From: Botryosphaeria dothidea
Lineage: Eukaryota > Ascomycota > Dothideomycetes > Botryosphaeriales > Botryosphaeriaceae
Reading direction: 5' to 3'
Assembly: GCA_011503125.2 (NCBI GenBank)
Contig: WWBZ02000051.1
Coordinates: 1,736,001 to 1,800,000 of the forward strand
DNA length: 64,000 nucleotides
Numbering within the stretch: the stretch's first letter is position 1; each line of letters starts with the position of its first letter. Position numbers and translations under genes: made by a program. The notes below the pieces were generated by a model. It searched no databases and was not told the origin of the DNA. It worked only from the letters and a program-made list of their open reading frames with translations. Shown here piece after piece: positions 44,279 to 57,013 of the stretch.

Positions 44279-45430
44279 CTATATCTTCAGCTCTCCCTTG
44301 AAGTTGGCTGAAGCATGCATAAAGTTGGCCCTCAATGGTGTAACACTGTCAACGTTAGTATAATTCTGCTCACCTCCCAGAAGAGGGAAACTCACCTCGT
44401 GTAGCCATTCTTCACCGCCCAGCCATCATTGCCGGGCTCACTCTTCTCTACACTCTCATAAACATCCTTGAACTTCGGAGACCACTTGAAGTGCATGTGG
44501 TTGTATCTAGGATGCGGCGTGACCGTCCCGCTTCCGCCAGAACTGCTCCCGCCGTTCTCCGACCTTCCCTGGCGCTCCTCCTCCTTGCGCAGCTCCCTCT
44601 CCGCCTCGGCGGGTCCATCGTCCTCGCTCTCCGGCACCAGCACCTCCTGGAAGCAGCTTCCGCTCGACCATGCGTTCTGCAGCATCTCGGTCCACACCGT
44701 CTTCTGCTTGGTCACGCCGGCCTGCAGTGGCACGTTGACCGTGTACAGGTGGGCGTCATCGCTCCAATTGTTCGCGAGGTACTCGATGACCTTGACGGCC
44801 TGTTCGCACGCCTCGGCGATGACGGCGGCGTCGTGGTTGCGGTCGAAGAAGGCAAAGCTGAGCGCGATGCTGCGCTTGCCGCACACGGCGCCCTCCATCG
44901 CGCCGCCAATGGTCCCGCTGCTCAGCGCAAACACCGCCGTCGTGTTGCGCCCGTAGTTGGGGCCCGACACGATGAGATCGACGGGGCCGCGGTCGCGGAA
45001 GTAGTGGTGCAGGCCGATCTGCACGCAGGACGCGGGCGTGCTGTCGACGAGCACCCACTCCTCGGCGGAGGACGACGGCGGCAGCGGGCGCGAGCTGGTG
45101 GTGCCGGTGTTGGGGTAGCGCGGGGTGCCATCGTCGGAGGCGGGCAGGGTCGACGGGATGGGGTCTGGGCGGAAGTAGGTTGGGCGGATGCTGTGGCCGA
45201 CGATGTGCGCCTTGCCGATCCACGAGCGCTGGACGTGCGGCAGCACGACGGAGACGACGTGGCCGTGTTGCTGGAGGGCGGCGATGAAGGGATGCACGTA
45301 GGGCGACGAGTCGTTGGACGGCGGGCCGTCGTCGTTGGTCACCTATTTGGGCGATTGCTTCTCGTCAATGACGTGTGTGGATGGAGGATTGTGTGAGGTG
45401 AGTGAGTGCGGCTCTTACGAGGATGTGCAT
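44279..45430 (-). CDS. SurE-like survival protein / 5'-nucleotidase family phosphatase
   Basis: Three exons on the minus strand: 45430-45419 (MHIL), 45342-44396, and 44345-44279; 341 residues. The four-codon first exon completes the SurE start MHILVTNDDGPPSN, whose paired aspartates bind the metal. Further motifs are QRSWIGKAHI, DLIVSGPNYGRNT and SGTIGGAMEGAVCGKRSIALS. The last exon restores GYTSVTPLRANFMH, the usual SurE C-terminal strand; without that intron the protein would stop at GYTR. SurE enzymes dephosphorylate nucleotides and other phosphomonoesters. In many fungi the domain is fused to a tubulin-tyrosine-ligase-like part (Pby1); here it stands alone. Confidence 0.9.
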
Positions 45431-46561
45431 CTTGGGCGTGGCTGTGGTGGTGTTGCTTTTGCGCGGGAAATGCTTCGCCGATTGCGTGCTTGTGTAATCC
45501 GTCCGTCCTCGGCTGCTTGAGAAGGAGCTGTTGAAGTTCGGCCCCTGGTCACAAGCGTGCAGCGGTCTGTCTGTCTCCACACAGGTACGGGCACCAGCGG
45601 ATCAGGGGAAAGGCGGCGAAGGGAGGATTGAAGAAGACAGAGAGGATGGGGCTAGGAGCTGGCGGGTATGCATCACATCAAGTCGTGGCGTCGCCATCTC
45701 GGCGTTTGTTGTCCCGCCGCATCTCAGCAGCCTGGGTATCCTCTTGTTGCGCCATATGTGCGTGGCTCGAGTGGTCTTTTGCGGAGGTGCTCACGACACC
45801 GCTGGCCATGATGCAAGAGTAAATGAGGCTCACGAGTCCATTGGCTGGCGAGAGTGGTCTTGCTGCTGGGTGCGTTGGCCACGAGAGGGGTCGACGGCGA
45901 TAAGATAAGAGCCAACCGCTCGATTCTCGGCCCTGAGGTATCTGCGCCGCTTCATATCCTGCCCTATATTCGGAAACTAACTCCCTCTCCATCACAGGTT
46001 CGGATAACTGCCGGAATGAAGACTTGAGTACTTTCGCATCACCCCGCCCCTTCGCCGACGCACTCACCTCAGCTTCGGACTTGCTAAAAACACCACGCGA
46101 CAGCCAAGGCCTTACTCTATCACCTTTCCAGCCTCCAGTGCCCCACGTTACAGCCATGACCGCTGACGTTTGGCCTGTGAACCACCAATCGCGCCTTCGG
46201 GCTCTGCAAATGCCGGTCGGATCTCTGTGGAACTCTTCCAGAACAGCCATGCTTCCCGATGTTGAGGCGAAGTCGTAGACCTCCGGACTGAGGGCGGGGA
46301 TCCGACTCCGACGCGTCGCGTCACCCCGTCCGCCCGTGGTGACTTTTTTGTTGGCCTGTCTATATAGTTCTTTCACAGCTATTGAAAATTTCCTATCTCC
46401 CCAAATCTCTCTCTTTGCCGTGCTGTTGGTCCTCTACGCACTCGACTTGCATCCTCACTTGTCCGCCAGCTCCAAATTTCACGATTTATACCCGTACGTA
46501 ACTCAGAATATCGTGTCTCTCCTTGACATTCCTAACCCCGACACCGCAGATATCAACAATC
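45431..46561. promoter_or_regulatory. Divergent promoter between SurE-like and SDR genes
   Basis: 1.13 kb between divergent starts. A TATATAG box at 46361-46367 lies about 195 bp before the SDR start. A 232-codon minus frame (45678-46376) has no recognisable domain and overlaps this promoter, so I do not call it. Confidence 0.45.
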
Positions 46562-47420
46562 ATGGTTGTCGCTGTTCCCACTGCTAGCCTTGAGGGCAAG
46601 GTCGCCCTCATCACTGGTGCCGGTCGTGGTATTGGCCGTGGTTGCGCCCTTGAGCTGGGCAAGCGCGGCGCCTCGGTCATTGTCAACTACGTCTCCTCCA
46701 AAGGCCCCGCCGAAGAAGTCGTGAAGGAGATTGAGTCCTACGGTAACGGCGCCAAGGCAGTCTCAATCCAAGCCGACGTCTCCAAGGTCTCCGAGATCAA
46801 CCGCCTGTTCGAGGAAGCCAAGAAGCATTTCGGCAAGCTGGACATTGTCATGAGCAACTCGGGCACCGAGAGCTGGGACAAGACTATTGAGATTACCGAG
46901 GAGAAGTACGATCACGTCTTCAACCTCAATGCTCGCGCGCAGTTCTTCGTTGGGCAGGCTGCTTTCAAGCATATCGAGGACAACGGCCGTCTCATCCTCA
47001 TGTCCAGCATTGCTGCTGGTCTCCTCGGTGTCAAGGACCACGTACTTTACAACGCAAGCAAGATGGCTGTCATTGGCATGATCAAGTCATTTGCCACCGA
47101 CTTTGGCGTCAGGGGAATCACCGTCAACGGCGTTGCTCCCGGCGGTATCAAGAGCGATATGTTCACTCAGAACGCATGGCACTACATTCCCGGCGGCACG
47201 CCTGACTGGCCGGCTGACAAGATCGAGAACCTCATGGCATCGCACTGCCCGCTTGGTCGTTGTGCAGAGCCCCAGGATGTCGCAAGGGTGGTTGGGTTTC
47301 TGGCAAGTGAAGACGGTGGGTGGGTCAACGGTAAGTCACAGATCAGTCGCTCTAGATTGACTCATGAATTAATATGCCACAGGCCAAGTGATTACCATTT
47401 CTGGTGGTTCCTCGCAGTAA
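46562..47420 (+). CDS. Short-chain reductase of the naphthol/versicolorin reductase type
   Basis: Two exons, 46562-47330 and 47383-47420, give 268 residues. The cofactor motif TGAGRGIGRG and NYVSSKGPAEEVV follow the start. NSG replaces the usual NAG. Catalytic residues are Ser in LMSSIAAG and YNASK (Tyr-x3-Lys). VNGVAPGGIKSDMF, LGRCAEPQDVARVVGFLASEDGGWVNG and the last-exon QVITISGG match the tetra/trihydroxynaphthalene reductase and versicolorin reductase branch. Such enzymes reduce phenols in melanin or aflatoxin-type pathways. No polyketide synthase or scytalone dehydratase is in the window, so the specific role is open. Confidence 0.88.
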
Positions 47421-48389
47421 ATCTTTCCTGATATTGGAGGAAAATGTCTGATTCCCTATACACTCTGGTACCTTCACGACGAAATAATGATTGGTTTTGG
47501 GACAGCTTGTTGGCATCACGCGGCGGAGAGCATTGTATTGAGAATACCCCAACATTTCGTTGGTCGCTGTTACTTGAAATCGAGGAAGTCAATTTATAAA
47601 TGTTCCATCATCCAGGTATTTGAAGAGCTTACCACTTTAGGTTGTATTGCCCCTTTGGGATGCAATACCGGAGACTTGCCCTAGTTTCGGCACGTGCAAT
47701 TCCCAGGACCAATCATACAGCCATCGGGTTTCCGGCAGAGGCTCAACATCATTCTGGTCGCAAAGCCACATTAACCTCTTCCTTTGCATCCTTATCAATT
47801 ACTCGTCCGACTCGGCCTCGCCGTAGGTAGCGGCTTGGCGCGACCACGTCGTAAACTACCTTTGCTGCTTGGCGGGGGCCATTTTTCCCGAGCTTACCCA
47901 AAGCAGCTACGCAGCCGAGAGATCGTATTGTGAAGTGGAAACCTTGCTTTTTAAAGTAACCTTTGCCATCAAGCACCGCTTGGCAAATCCAATGGATCGT
48001 TCCACCGCCCTGCCAGCTTCTCCATTAGCGCTTCCTTCCCGCGATCCTATCTTCTCGTGTACCTGGCACGCGGTCAACGATCTCCTATAAAATGCGGCGG
48101 CGTCCGAACGGATCTCGCGTATCCACATAGCCGTTGCTTATTGGCATTGTCTAGGCCGTCTGCTTGCACTATGAAAGAATTAATCCGCCTTGGAAGCGTT
48201 TGAGGCGTCCCGTTACCTGCACTCAGGGTTGTTCGTATTTTTAGGTTGTACATACACACTATCGCTGGGGCTTAATATCTTTCGGGTATTACGACGAGAC
48301 CAAGGCAAACGCACCACCCGCATTTTCAAACCAACCGCAAGACGCTCACGGCACATCCGTCGTGCGCGCGGACTACCGAACCAGAAGCA
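47421..48389. other. Intergenic, about 1 kb
   Basis: No supported gene. 3' UTR of the SDR on the left, promoter of the membrane protein on the right. Confidence 0.45.
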
Positions 48390-49797
48390 ATGGCTTCCAC
48401 CGCGCAGCAAACAGAACACCCAGCCATCGAGCTCGGCAACTTACAACAACCCGTCGACGCGCACACCGGACAGCAACCGCTCGACACCACCTCCCTCTCC
48501 TCCGCCGACTTCTCCTACCACCGCAACCCCAGCATCGACGACCCGTCCGACCCGCCACCCGCCTACGTCAACAAGCCCCCGCCCTACAGCCCCGCGGCAG
48601 CCAAACCCACGCCCGCATTATGGGAGCGCCTCAAACGCACCCCGCGCTGGGTGCTCCTCGCGCTCGCTCTCACCGCGGCGGCGGCCATCGTCATCCCCGT
48701 CGTGCTCGTGTTCGTCGTCGAGCGGCGCAAAGCGCAGGCGCTAGTCGACGCGCTGGAATTCCGCGAGGCGCTGGCCGACGGCTTGCGGCTGTCGACGAAC
48801 GTGTCCGTGTCGTTTGCGGACGCGGACCACTGGTCGTTGCGCTACGTCGACGAGGTCGAGTACGACGGGCGGGATTTCGCGACCGACGGCTTCAGCGTGA
48901 CGCTGTACATGGAGGATGTCGTGGACGAGGGGCGGGTGCTGGGGACGGCGGAGGTGGACGCGCTGCAGTGGGATAGCTACCGCGTGAATTTCGATTGCGG
49001 AGGAGCGAATGTGAGGGGTGGCGACGTGGCGAGGGACGCGGAGGTGGTGAGGCTGCTGAGGAGGTTGATGAGTGAGAAGGAGGTGCGGGTTGTGTCCAAG
49101 GGAACGGCGAAGGTGAACTGGACGAAGGCGCTACCGAAATTCGAGGTCGAATGGAATAAGACGCTGACTTTTCCGGGTAAGTTTTATCTCTCCTTCGCCG
49201 AATGCGATTTCCCTTTCTTTTTTCTGGCTTTTCTGTTCTTAGGCGATGGTGAAGCTGATGTTCCTCTCTTTAATTATAGGGCTCTCGCGCGTGACTCGAT
49301 TTCTTGCTGGAAATTCACATGCCTTCTTCCCTGACAATACGACATCAAACGTAAGCAAGCTGAGTCCTTACCAAAAAAGACAAAGGAAGAAATGACTGAT
49401 GTGATATCGCACGTTCTAGTTCCGCGCCACCGGTGGACTCATCGCGGGGCCTTACCCATCCTTTATCCAGCTTGGCCGCATAGAACTCGATATTTACGGT
49501 CCCAACGAGACCTACCTCGGCGCTGGAAACTTGACAGTCGAAGAGCTGCCGGACCAGGGTCTTGGGAAAAGCGAAATCACCGCTCTGATCGATAAGGAAG
49601 TGAACGAGGCATTGACGGGTGTGTGGGGTGATGATGTTTTGCCATGGTATTTGAGACCGACGAAGGTGTTTGGGCAGAAGAACGAGTCGGATGCGACAAG
49701 CCAGATGGACTTGGTGGAATTTGAGAATTGGTATTTGACGCAAGCAATGACGGGGATGGAGTGGCGGTTAGATATTAAAGTATTTGAACAAATATGA
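48390..49797 (+). CDS. Single-pass membrane protein with LEA2-like extracellular part
   Basis: Three exons: 48390-49176, 49280-49350 and 49420-49797; 411 residues. The N-terminal 80 residues are polar, Pro/Thr-rich and contain DPPPAYVNKPPPYSP, a PPxY-type motif that could recruit WW-domain ubiquitin ligases (inference). One transmembrane helix at about 86-112 (WVLLALALTAAAAIVIPVVL, then VFVVERRK) is followed by a C-terminal domain with beta-strand pattern and Asn-x-Ser/Thr sites (NVSVSF, NETY, NLTVEEL). The layout is that of fungal LEA2/NDR1-like membrane proteins. Function unknown. The short middle exon keeps the frame (LSRVTRFLAGNSHAFFPDN). Confidence 0.8.
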
Positions 49798-51321
49798 GGG
49801 GTGGGTTACATGATTCTGTAATGCAATGCTGTATGATAGCAATGATTCATTTTTTGATGTATTCTCGTAATATCCAGAAGCGTTTCTGGCATCGAGTGCA
49901 ATAGATTCTGATGTTGATTGCTCGAACGCGGCGATAGTAGAGAAGCACAGCTGGGTCACAATCTGATTGGTCACCACCGTGGTTCAGTGTTCGGGAAGCT
50001 CGCCGGATCTAAAATTAGCGCTTCCGTAGCTTCATCCGCGCGGCGCCTACCCGGCTGCTTCTTCCATGCTGTGTTTCGTCTCAGCAGAGAATCGCATGAG
50101 TTGGGCGTATCAAAGAGACTCAATTATAGATTGAATAACGGCTAACGCATTGGCAATTCGATTCCTGATGCTCGAATTGTTTCGCTCGTCTTGATCGCTG
50201 CCCCTCGGCCCGCCGCGGCCGGGCATCGGGCTCGGTGCTCGGTGGTCCGTCGCACATTACGACATCTAAGTGAAGTTGTATGGAGCGTCGAGGAGCCCAG
50301 CTGGAATGAAACGGACCAGAGCTTCAAGCGACACTGGCCCGAAAGTCTGGCTATCGCAGCTCTTCCCAGACCACATGGCAGCTATCCTGTCCTGAAAGCC
50401 AGAGTCAAGTGGAATTGGTACGTAAATAAGAGGGGTGCGGTGCGGACCGCTCTTGGCTGCCTTGTCCCAGCCCCATCGAGTAAGTTGTTTGACGAGCAAG
50501 ACCAGGCGTTGTTCCAGGAAGGTTGATCTCCGCGGCAGTTAAAGTCCGAAGCGGGCGGCCTCGTCGGCAATTTCTGTGACGTGTCGCCGAAAGTGCCGTG
50601 TGGACAGGCCGTTTGTCAGCTCAAAGGACCAGAGCTGGCGGGGAGGGGAGCGTGGGCAGCAGAGGGCTTTGGCCCCTTTCTTCCGGGCTGCACCACCGGT
50701 CGGCGGGTGAATTGAGCAGCGTACAGAAGGGCCCCGCAGCCGACAGTTAGCGCCGAGTGCGATATCCCCACAGTGTTTGATCAATGGTTGAACGCCTTCG
50801 TCCGGACGGCTTTGCGACTGGAAATGCAATACAGCTGCGTGCTGGTGAATATTTCGACACTCCCCATGGTAGTCCTAAAGTTTGAACAGCCGAGCTGGCG
50901 GAGGCTCGCAATTCCCGGATCGGCATTCACGCGGGCAGGCGCTCCGATGACGGCGGGTTTGAGGTCCGAAAGGCCGTCCGGTGAGCGTTCCGGGCAGATT
51001 CTAGCAGTGACGGTCGAGAGGCGGTGCTCGGAAATGGACAGGCAACGGGCGAATGGTGGGTTGAGGTGGGAGAGAGCGGGCGATGACGCGGGTGAGGAGG
51101 CACGACGGGGGTGTGACGGGCTGTGGGAGAGGCTGGATGGGGCCCCCGGGTGCCACTTCCTGATGCGCTGAGGGGTGTGGAAAGCCGGCAAAACTAGCGC
51201 CGGACAAGAAAGAGCTGCGAGCGAGCCGGGCCGTGGAGCGCCAGCGTCGCTCCATCATCCGACCACCCATCCTCCGAGAGCCTCCAACCGACCACCACCA
51301 ACGCCCTCCCTCCTCGTCGCC
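49798..51321. other. Intergenic, 1.5 kb
   Basis: No supported gene. The right part, GC-rich and CT-rich close to 51,300, is the likely leader and promoter of the Zn2Cys6 factor. Confidence 0.45.
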
Positions 51322-53298
51322 ATGAGCCCGGCTCCCGCCCAGCCTGCCCCGCTGGCCACGCGCTCTGCCACTGCCTGCATCCGCTGCCGCCGCCAGAAGA
51401 CTAAATGCCTGCACGACGACAACGGCCAGCCCTGCCGAGGCTGCCTTAAGGCGCATCAGCAGTGTGTGTTCCCGGGCAAGATCCCGCGTGCCCCGAGGGC
51501 TCCCGTCATAGCCGGCCTGCCGCTCGCCAACACCACCCCCCAGAACCAGCCGCCCCATTTCCAGCACAACCCTCACGATGCCTCTGCCTCGGACCGCTCG
51601 GACATCACCAGCCAGGTCGAGCTGCACCCAAGCCACATCCAGGATTGCGAACGCTCGCTCGCCCTCTGGCCCTTCCCCTGCTTCCACCGCCCCGGCTTTC
51701 TGCGTTTGCTGAAGGAGGGTCATCTGCCGCAGACCCTGGATTATGCCATCCTCGCCTCCGGCGCCAGGTAGCCTTCTCGAACTCTGCAAATCCCCGACAA
51801 CTGGCTAATTCTTTTATTTTCCTGTAGGGCGTCGCCTGGCTTGATACACCGGTTTGGATCACCCGCTGGTGCATCCGAGTTCTTCGCCGAGAAGGCTCAG
51901 GCCAACATCTTCTCCAGCATGGATTGTCCCTCCGTTCCTGACGTGCAGTCACTGTGTCTGCTGGCCATGCATCACTGGGGCTCCGGTCGTGGCATTCGTG
52001 CCTACCTTTTTCTGGGCATGGCTGCCCGCATGGCACAGATGTTTCTGCCGCAGGCCACTACTCGCGACGAGGACTTCATTCCTGCTGAATCCGCTCGTCG
52101 CGCCATCTGGACCTGCTTCATTATGGATCAGTTCCTATCCTGTGGGAATGGACGACCTGCTTTTATCCGCTCCGAGGAACTGCAGATCCAGTTGCCGTGC
52201 AGCGAGGATGACTTCCATTTCGGCAGCGCAGTGAATACGCCTACCCTCAATGGACATGTTCCTAGCTATACCTCCCCTGACTATCCGAGAGCCGACGTCG
52301 GCGAGTTTGGCCACATGATTCGGATAGCAGTCCTCTGGCGTCGCGCCGTTTCCTGGGTCATGGACCCGCCCGTGGACGAGCAGGATGACACCCTATACCA
52401 CCAGCTCTTAGCCGACCTTCACAGCTGGGAGAAGTCTCTGCCTTCAAGACAGCAGGACACTCCAGGCAAGATCGACCTCCATATCCAAGTCGGCAACGGC
52501 TACGCCTTCGCTTTTACTCACAGTGTCTACTACTGTGCCCTCATTTTCCTAGCCCGCAAGCAACTGCATCGCATGGGCCGTCGCAGTGGTGGCCGCGACA
52601 CAGACGCCGACGTCACTGCCGTCATCGACACCATTTCACATGCCGCTCATCGCGTCACGGCCCTTATAACTACCCTCGACGCCAACGCGAGCTTCGTTGC
52701 CGATGCTGCTGCCGCTCCCGCCCATCCCGTCGTCGTTCTCTTCGCTGCCTATACCTCCGCAAGCACTGTCGCCAACATGATCCTCCAAGGCGTGCCCATT
52801 CCTGATGTACACCATAATGCGCCAAACGGCGGCAGTGCAGAGAGTCCGGAGGCTCATCTCGCCGCCCGCATCGTTGCCCCCGTCCTCGACATCCTCCGCA
52901 AGTCGGTGGCTGTATGGCCGCTCGCTGAGCGCTGGAACCAGGAGCTTGCGCGGCTATCCACGAGATTGGACAACCGTAACAACTCCGCTGTCCCTGTGCC
53001 TGAGCGCCACGACAGCCTAAATCATACGTCCGTTGCGAATGGCAACAGTCCACACGTGTACCACAAAGAGCTGCCCTACACTTCCGCGAATACAAATGGC
53101 TTCGGTGGAAACATGGAAGGCAGGCTACCATCGCCGTTCGTCTCTGCTGCACCGGGCGGTTTTGTGAAGGCGGAGCAGCGTGAGGGCACGCGGGCGGAGG
53201 CTGACGCCAGCGAAAGGGACTCTAAAGCTTTTGATGAGCACCTCAAGGGCCTTGGCGATTTGGCAACATTCCTGGGGACCGATGGCTTCAGCTATTGA
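51322..53298 (+). CDS. Zn2Cys6 transcription factor with fungal_trans domain
   Basis: Two exons, 51322-51767 and 51828-53298 (60-bp intron GTAGCC...TGTAG; a tag would otherwise stop the frame), give 638 residues. The binuclear zinc cluster is near residues 18-50: ACIRCRRQKTKCLHDDNGQPCRGC...QQC. The fungal-specific transcription factor domain has LCLLAMHHWGSGRGIRAYLFLGMAARMAQ and RRAIWTCFIMDQFLSCGNGRP, typical middle-homology motifs. The C-terminal region is Ser/Asn-rich. Such factors bind CGG-type half sites as dimers; targets are unknown. It is separated from neighbours by wide intergenic regions, so no cluster is implied. Confidence 0.9.
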
Positions 53299-53941
53299 GG
53301 AGCGCGTATATATGCTGGTCGAGTGTGCATGGGAATTCCGACTATTTTCTCAGTGATAGCTCTAGCGGCATTTTGTGGCTCAAATAGGTTGGCATTATTT
53401 CGCTGAGGTGGGGCAAGAAAATACAGGTGAGCGATGGTGTTATGGGAGTATTAGGTGCATGTGTAACATCACGACTGCACTGGACAAGGCGTCATTTGGG
53501 CTTTGAAGTTGGGTTCGAAATTGTTGCAGCATGCCCCTACCGTAAGGAGTGGAAGCAATCATCTGGAGGCGAATGTCACGGGTCTTTCTGAGCATTTGCA
53601 TCCTGGCGATAGCACCGACTCCCTACGCGTTTGCGCCTTGTTTTTGCAACACCATTTGGGATCAGCCTCACATCGGATGAGAGCCATCGTCGGAAAAGTA
53701 TAGGATCTCACATGCTGCTATTGTGTGTGGCATGTAGTAAGTCCAAAATCCATGGACAATTTGACGGCTTCCTGAAATAGACAGTAGTCGGTAGATTCAC
53801 TCAAGTATTGTTACGATCGTTACGTTGTGTACTTGAAACTAAACATCTTGAATGCTCCTCTGTCCTTTGTTTCTTGTGTCCCTGATTTTCTATCTCTTCT
53901 TAGCCGTGGTGGTGAGCTGAGATGAGAAGATTTCTAAAAGA
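53299..53941. other. Convergent 3' region
   Basis: 643 bp between convergent genes, without a supported gene. Confidence 0.45.
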
Positions 53942-56613
53942 TCACAATCCTTCAAAGGGACATTCTCCTCTCGCTCTAACCCACTCTGCGCTTCCACTTT
54001 GTCGGCCTTCCGAAGCTTTGGAAATATCATGGTCATTTGACGACGATTTACGCGACGTGTCCCTTGGATGCGCAGCATCGATCTCGCAGAACTCATCAAC
54101 GAGCTGTTGCGCAATGTAACGTCGCAGTTCGCTTTCCTCCTTCATATCTTCGACCTCAAGCTGGAATATTTCCTGCTTGGAAAGCTTTGCCCTTCGGATT
54201 CCGCGGATTTCTTTCATGATGTACAACAGCTCGGGCTCATTAGCTCTTTTGCGCTCGAGAGCATACTTGCCGCTCCGGACATAGCGTCTTGTGACATCAG
54301 TGGCTCCGTCCGCGGAAAAGGCGATGCAATAAGCCAGTTTCTTTCCCCATCCTGGAAAACGTTAGCATTCTGTTCTGAAGGTGTATTCTCTAAGGACGGG
54401 TACTGACCCTCCGTATAAATTCTGGGTTTGTCCCATGCCTCTTCACAGGCGTCAACATGCACCCATCTCTTACGGTGAACCGAGTATACTTCAGTCCACA
54501 CATGGTCCTCTGAGTTCCAAACCCATCGAACTCTCGAGCCGACCGCTCGGCATAGCATTGAGAAGCAACTAGCCCACTCTCCACATCGGCCTCGTCTGGT
54601 CTCCATAAGCACGAATGCATCGTTGTACCGAGGGAACCGTTCGTATTGACCACAAGAAGCCAGGGTGCATTGATAGAGTTCGACTTGCCGTGCCCCTCGA
54701 GCCGTTTCATCCGGAAGCGGCGCCACCATGCCAACAGCATTTGTCGGGCTTCCGCATTGTGAGCATGGTGGGTTGTTCACAAAGGTGAAGAAGGAGCGCT
54801 TAAACCATCTCAGAAGCGCGCGAACAACACAGTCCTGGTAGCCCCATGCCGGATTTTTGCCGTCTCCGAGACTCTGGGCTTCCACAATGAGTATCTGTGA
54901 TTCTTCTTCCGCTTCTTGGTACAGATCTTCCAGAGGTAGTCTTTGCAAGGCCTCATCAAGCAGCGCATTGTTCTCCCACTTGACCGGTAAGTTGGAGAAG
55001 GAATGGATCATGTTCCTGAACCTAAGAGACCGTGCATCTGATGGTGGCTTAGGTGTGATGGGAATGTTATGAACGGCGGCTCCATTCTGGATACAGGTCT
55101 GATATGGTGGAGGAACGGTTCCGAGGAGTGTCTCTGCGTCATAGCCATGGGCCATTGGTAGGGACTGGCGACGCCAGTCGCGAAGATCTCGTATCCGCCT
55201 GGCGCTCAGAGCTTTTCGGAAGCTTCTCGTCCATGCTTCCGCTTTCTCCGTAGTGATCGGGGCTGGAATTTCTTTGGTTCGGCAATGGGGGAAGGGCCCA
55301 GCGATCCGCAATGCATTGTTGAGCCTCTCTTTGAGGTCCTTCACGACTTGGTAGGCCGGTATAATGAATGCGGCCCCCGATGTAGGGCTGCCGGCAACGA
55401 TGTGGCCCTCCAGTTCTCCAGTCTTGTCGTTGATGACGGCGGACCCACAGTCTCCGTCTGCCAGGTTTCCATCGAGCTGGACAGACCAGAGCTCCTGTGA
55501 TATTTGCCCTCCTGCGAGAGTGAGAAAAGATGGCGTTCCGGAAATGGTTCCCGAAGAAGATTTCCTTGATCCGGTGTATGCAACCACGGTCCCATCGTGA
55601 GGAACGGAATCTGCCACAGTGGTCGGACGAACAACGTGGAAGTTGCACAGTCCCTCCTGTCCATGCACATCTTGGAAAATCCTGGGGTCAGATTTGTTCA
55701 GCCCTATGAGACAGTAATCAAGGCCTGGATACTGTCCTTCCGTGGATGAGAGAACGACGTCCGCTCCGCTAAAGGCAGAATCAAATTCTGGTGGCGGTAG
55801 GACTGAATTTTCTATGCTGTCCTCTGATTCTTCGGAGCTAAGAGAGTCTTCGCTAGCCGCTTGTTGGTTGTTGTTCTGTGCACCATCGTCCCGTTGGGGT
55901 TCAGAGAAGGAGTCCGGCTCTGATTCGCTATTATCGTAAAAGTCGCAGTCGAATTCAAATTCGCCATGGTCCTCAAGATCACCACTCACATCCTGTTCGA
56001 AAAAAGCATGGGCTGCGGTGGAAAACAACAGGGTGTCGTCCAGCTGGAAAATAGCGCCGACAGTGGCTGTGGCAATTGATATGGCCCCATTGATCCCAAC
56101 CCGTTGGACGCTTATGGATTTGCCCATCGGATTGCCGCAGGTCAGCAGGCCTGGCGAAGGGTTCCAGGTGCTCCGCTCTCCGGATGAAACGCGTTTTAGC
56201 TCATCCAAATGGGGCGGACGTGTACTGTCAGCTGTCCTAAAGCCCGGGTATTGGACCAAGATGCCGCTGTTGTCAATCTCCTCTCTGACTTTCTTCCGCG
56301 CGCCAGCATCCGGACTGCAGAAGAAAATCGTGGGATTTGCTGAACTTTCGGATTTTCCGACCATGTATACAGACCAATATACAGGTGCGGAAACTGCGTC
56401 ACCGTGCGTCTCGAGATGTTTTCCGACTTCCTGGGACAGGTTCAGGAACAATCCCCGGGCTGGTCCTCGTGTTTCCCAACACTGGTGTTTCCCAAGCTTT
56501 CTGTACCAAACTCCGATTGAGTCTTCTGGATTCGGCCACCGACATTGTCGGGCTCTTGGTTCGGGCTTCAAGTCCAGTAACCGCATCAAGCGGTGGCTCG
56601 GTGTCGTGGCCAT
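53942..56613 (-). CDS. Fusion of a trypsin-like protease domain and peptide:N-glycanase (Png1)
   Basis: Two exons, 56613-54408 and 54351-53942, 871 residues. Residues 1-160 match the leader of fungal trypsin-like hypothetical proteins (PVYWSVYMVGKSES, IFFCSPDAGARKKVR). Residues 175-440 are a chymotrypsin-fold domain with His202 (STAAHAF), Asp299 (LDYCLIG) and Ser391 (GDCGSAV). From about 450 a Png1 begins (RFRNMIHSFSNLPVKWEN, GYQDCVVRALLRWFKRSFFT). Its zinc site is Cys617/620 and 649/654. The catalytic triad is Cys677 (GRCGEWA), His704 (SEDHVWTE) and Asp721 (VHVDACEEAWDKP). The 56-bp intron completes YTEGWGKKLAYCIAFSADG. Png1 removes N-glycans from misfolded glycoproteins during ER-associated degradation. 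Ordinary fungal Png1 has no protease domain. Two genes with an undetected junction remain possible, but the frame is open throughout. Confidence 0.85.
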
Positions 56614-57013
56614 GATCCTTATACGCCCCGTCTTCGGTCTCTCATTTCAGGTTCATGGGCAGTCAGCGATATCCAGGGTCCAAAGTCTGTCTGTTGCTCG
56701 AATGTAAGAGAAAGGAGAAAGGGTCAGTCCGGCGTTGTGGGTACAATCGAGAGACTTTGTAGATAAATCAGCAAGAAATCGGCGAGAAAGGATGAGGCTC
56801 GCATTGCCCGTAGAGCTAATCGGGAGGGGCTGAGCTGCATGTGGCTGCATGACCCCCGCGCGGCTGAGCTGACCACGTCAACAACGCGCTGCTAAAAGAG
56901 GCTGTGCTGAGGCCAAGAAATACCGGGAACAGTTGTGGATGCCATCTTCTACTCTCGAGCGTCCATCACATTGAGCTTGCCATACGATTCTGCGCTTCCG
57001 ACCAGCTGCTACG
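56614..57013. promoter_or_regulatory. Divergent promoter of the protease-PNGase and membrane-protein genes
   Basis: 400 bp between divergent starts, so both promoters must lie here. No clear TATA box. Confidence 0.5.

Noticed and set aside
44491..45396. 301-codon plus-strand frame over the SurE-like gene
   Set aside because: Antisense shadow; the SurE motifs are on the minus strand.
45678..46376. 232-codon minus-strand frame between SurE and SDR genes
   Set aside because: No recognisable domain, covers the SDR promoter including its TATA-like box.
36460..47420. A complete secondary-metabolite cluster
   Set aside because: No polyketide synthase, non-ribosomal synthetase, terpene cyclase or transporter is present; only tailoring-type enzymes, so I report a possible small locus only.
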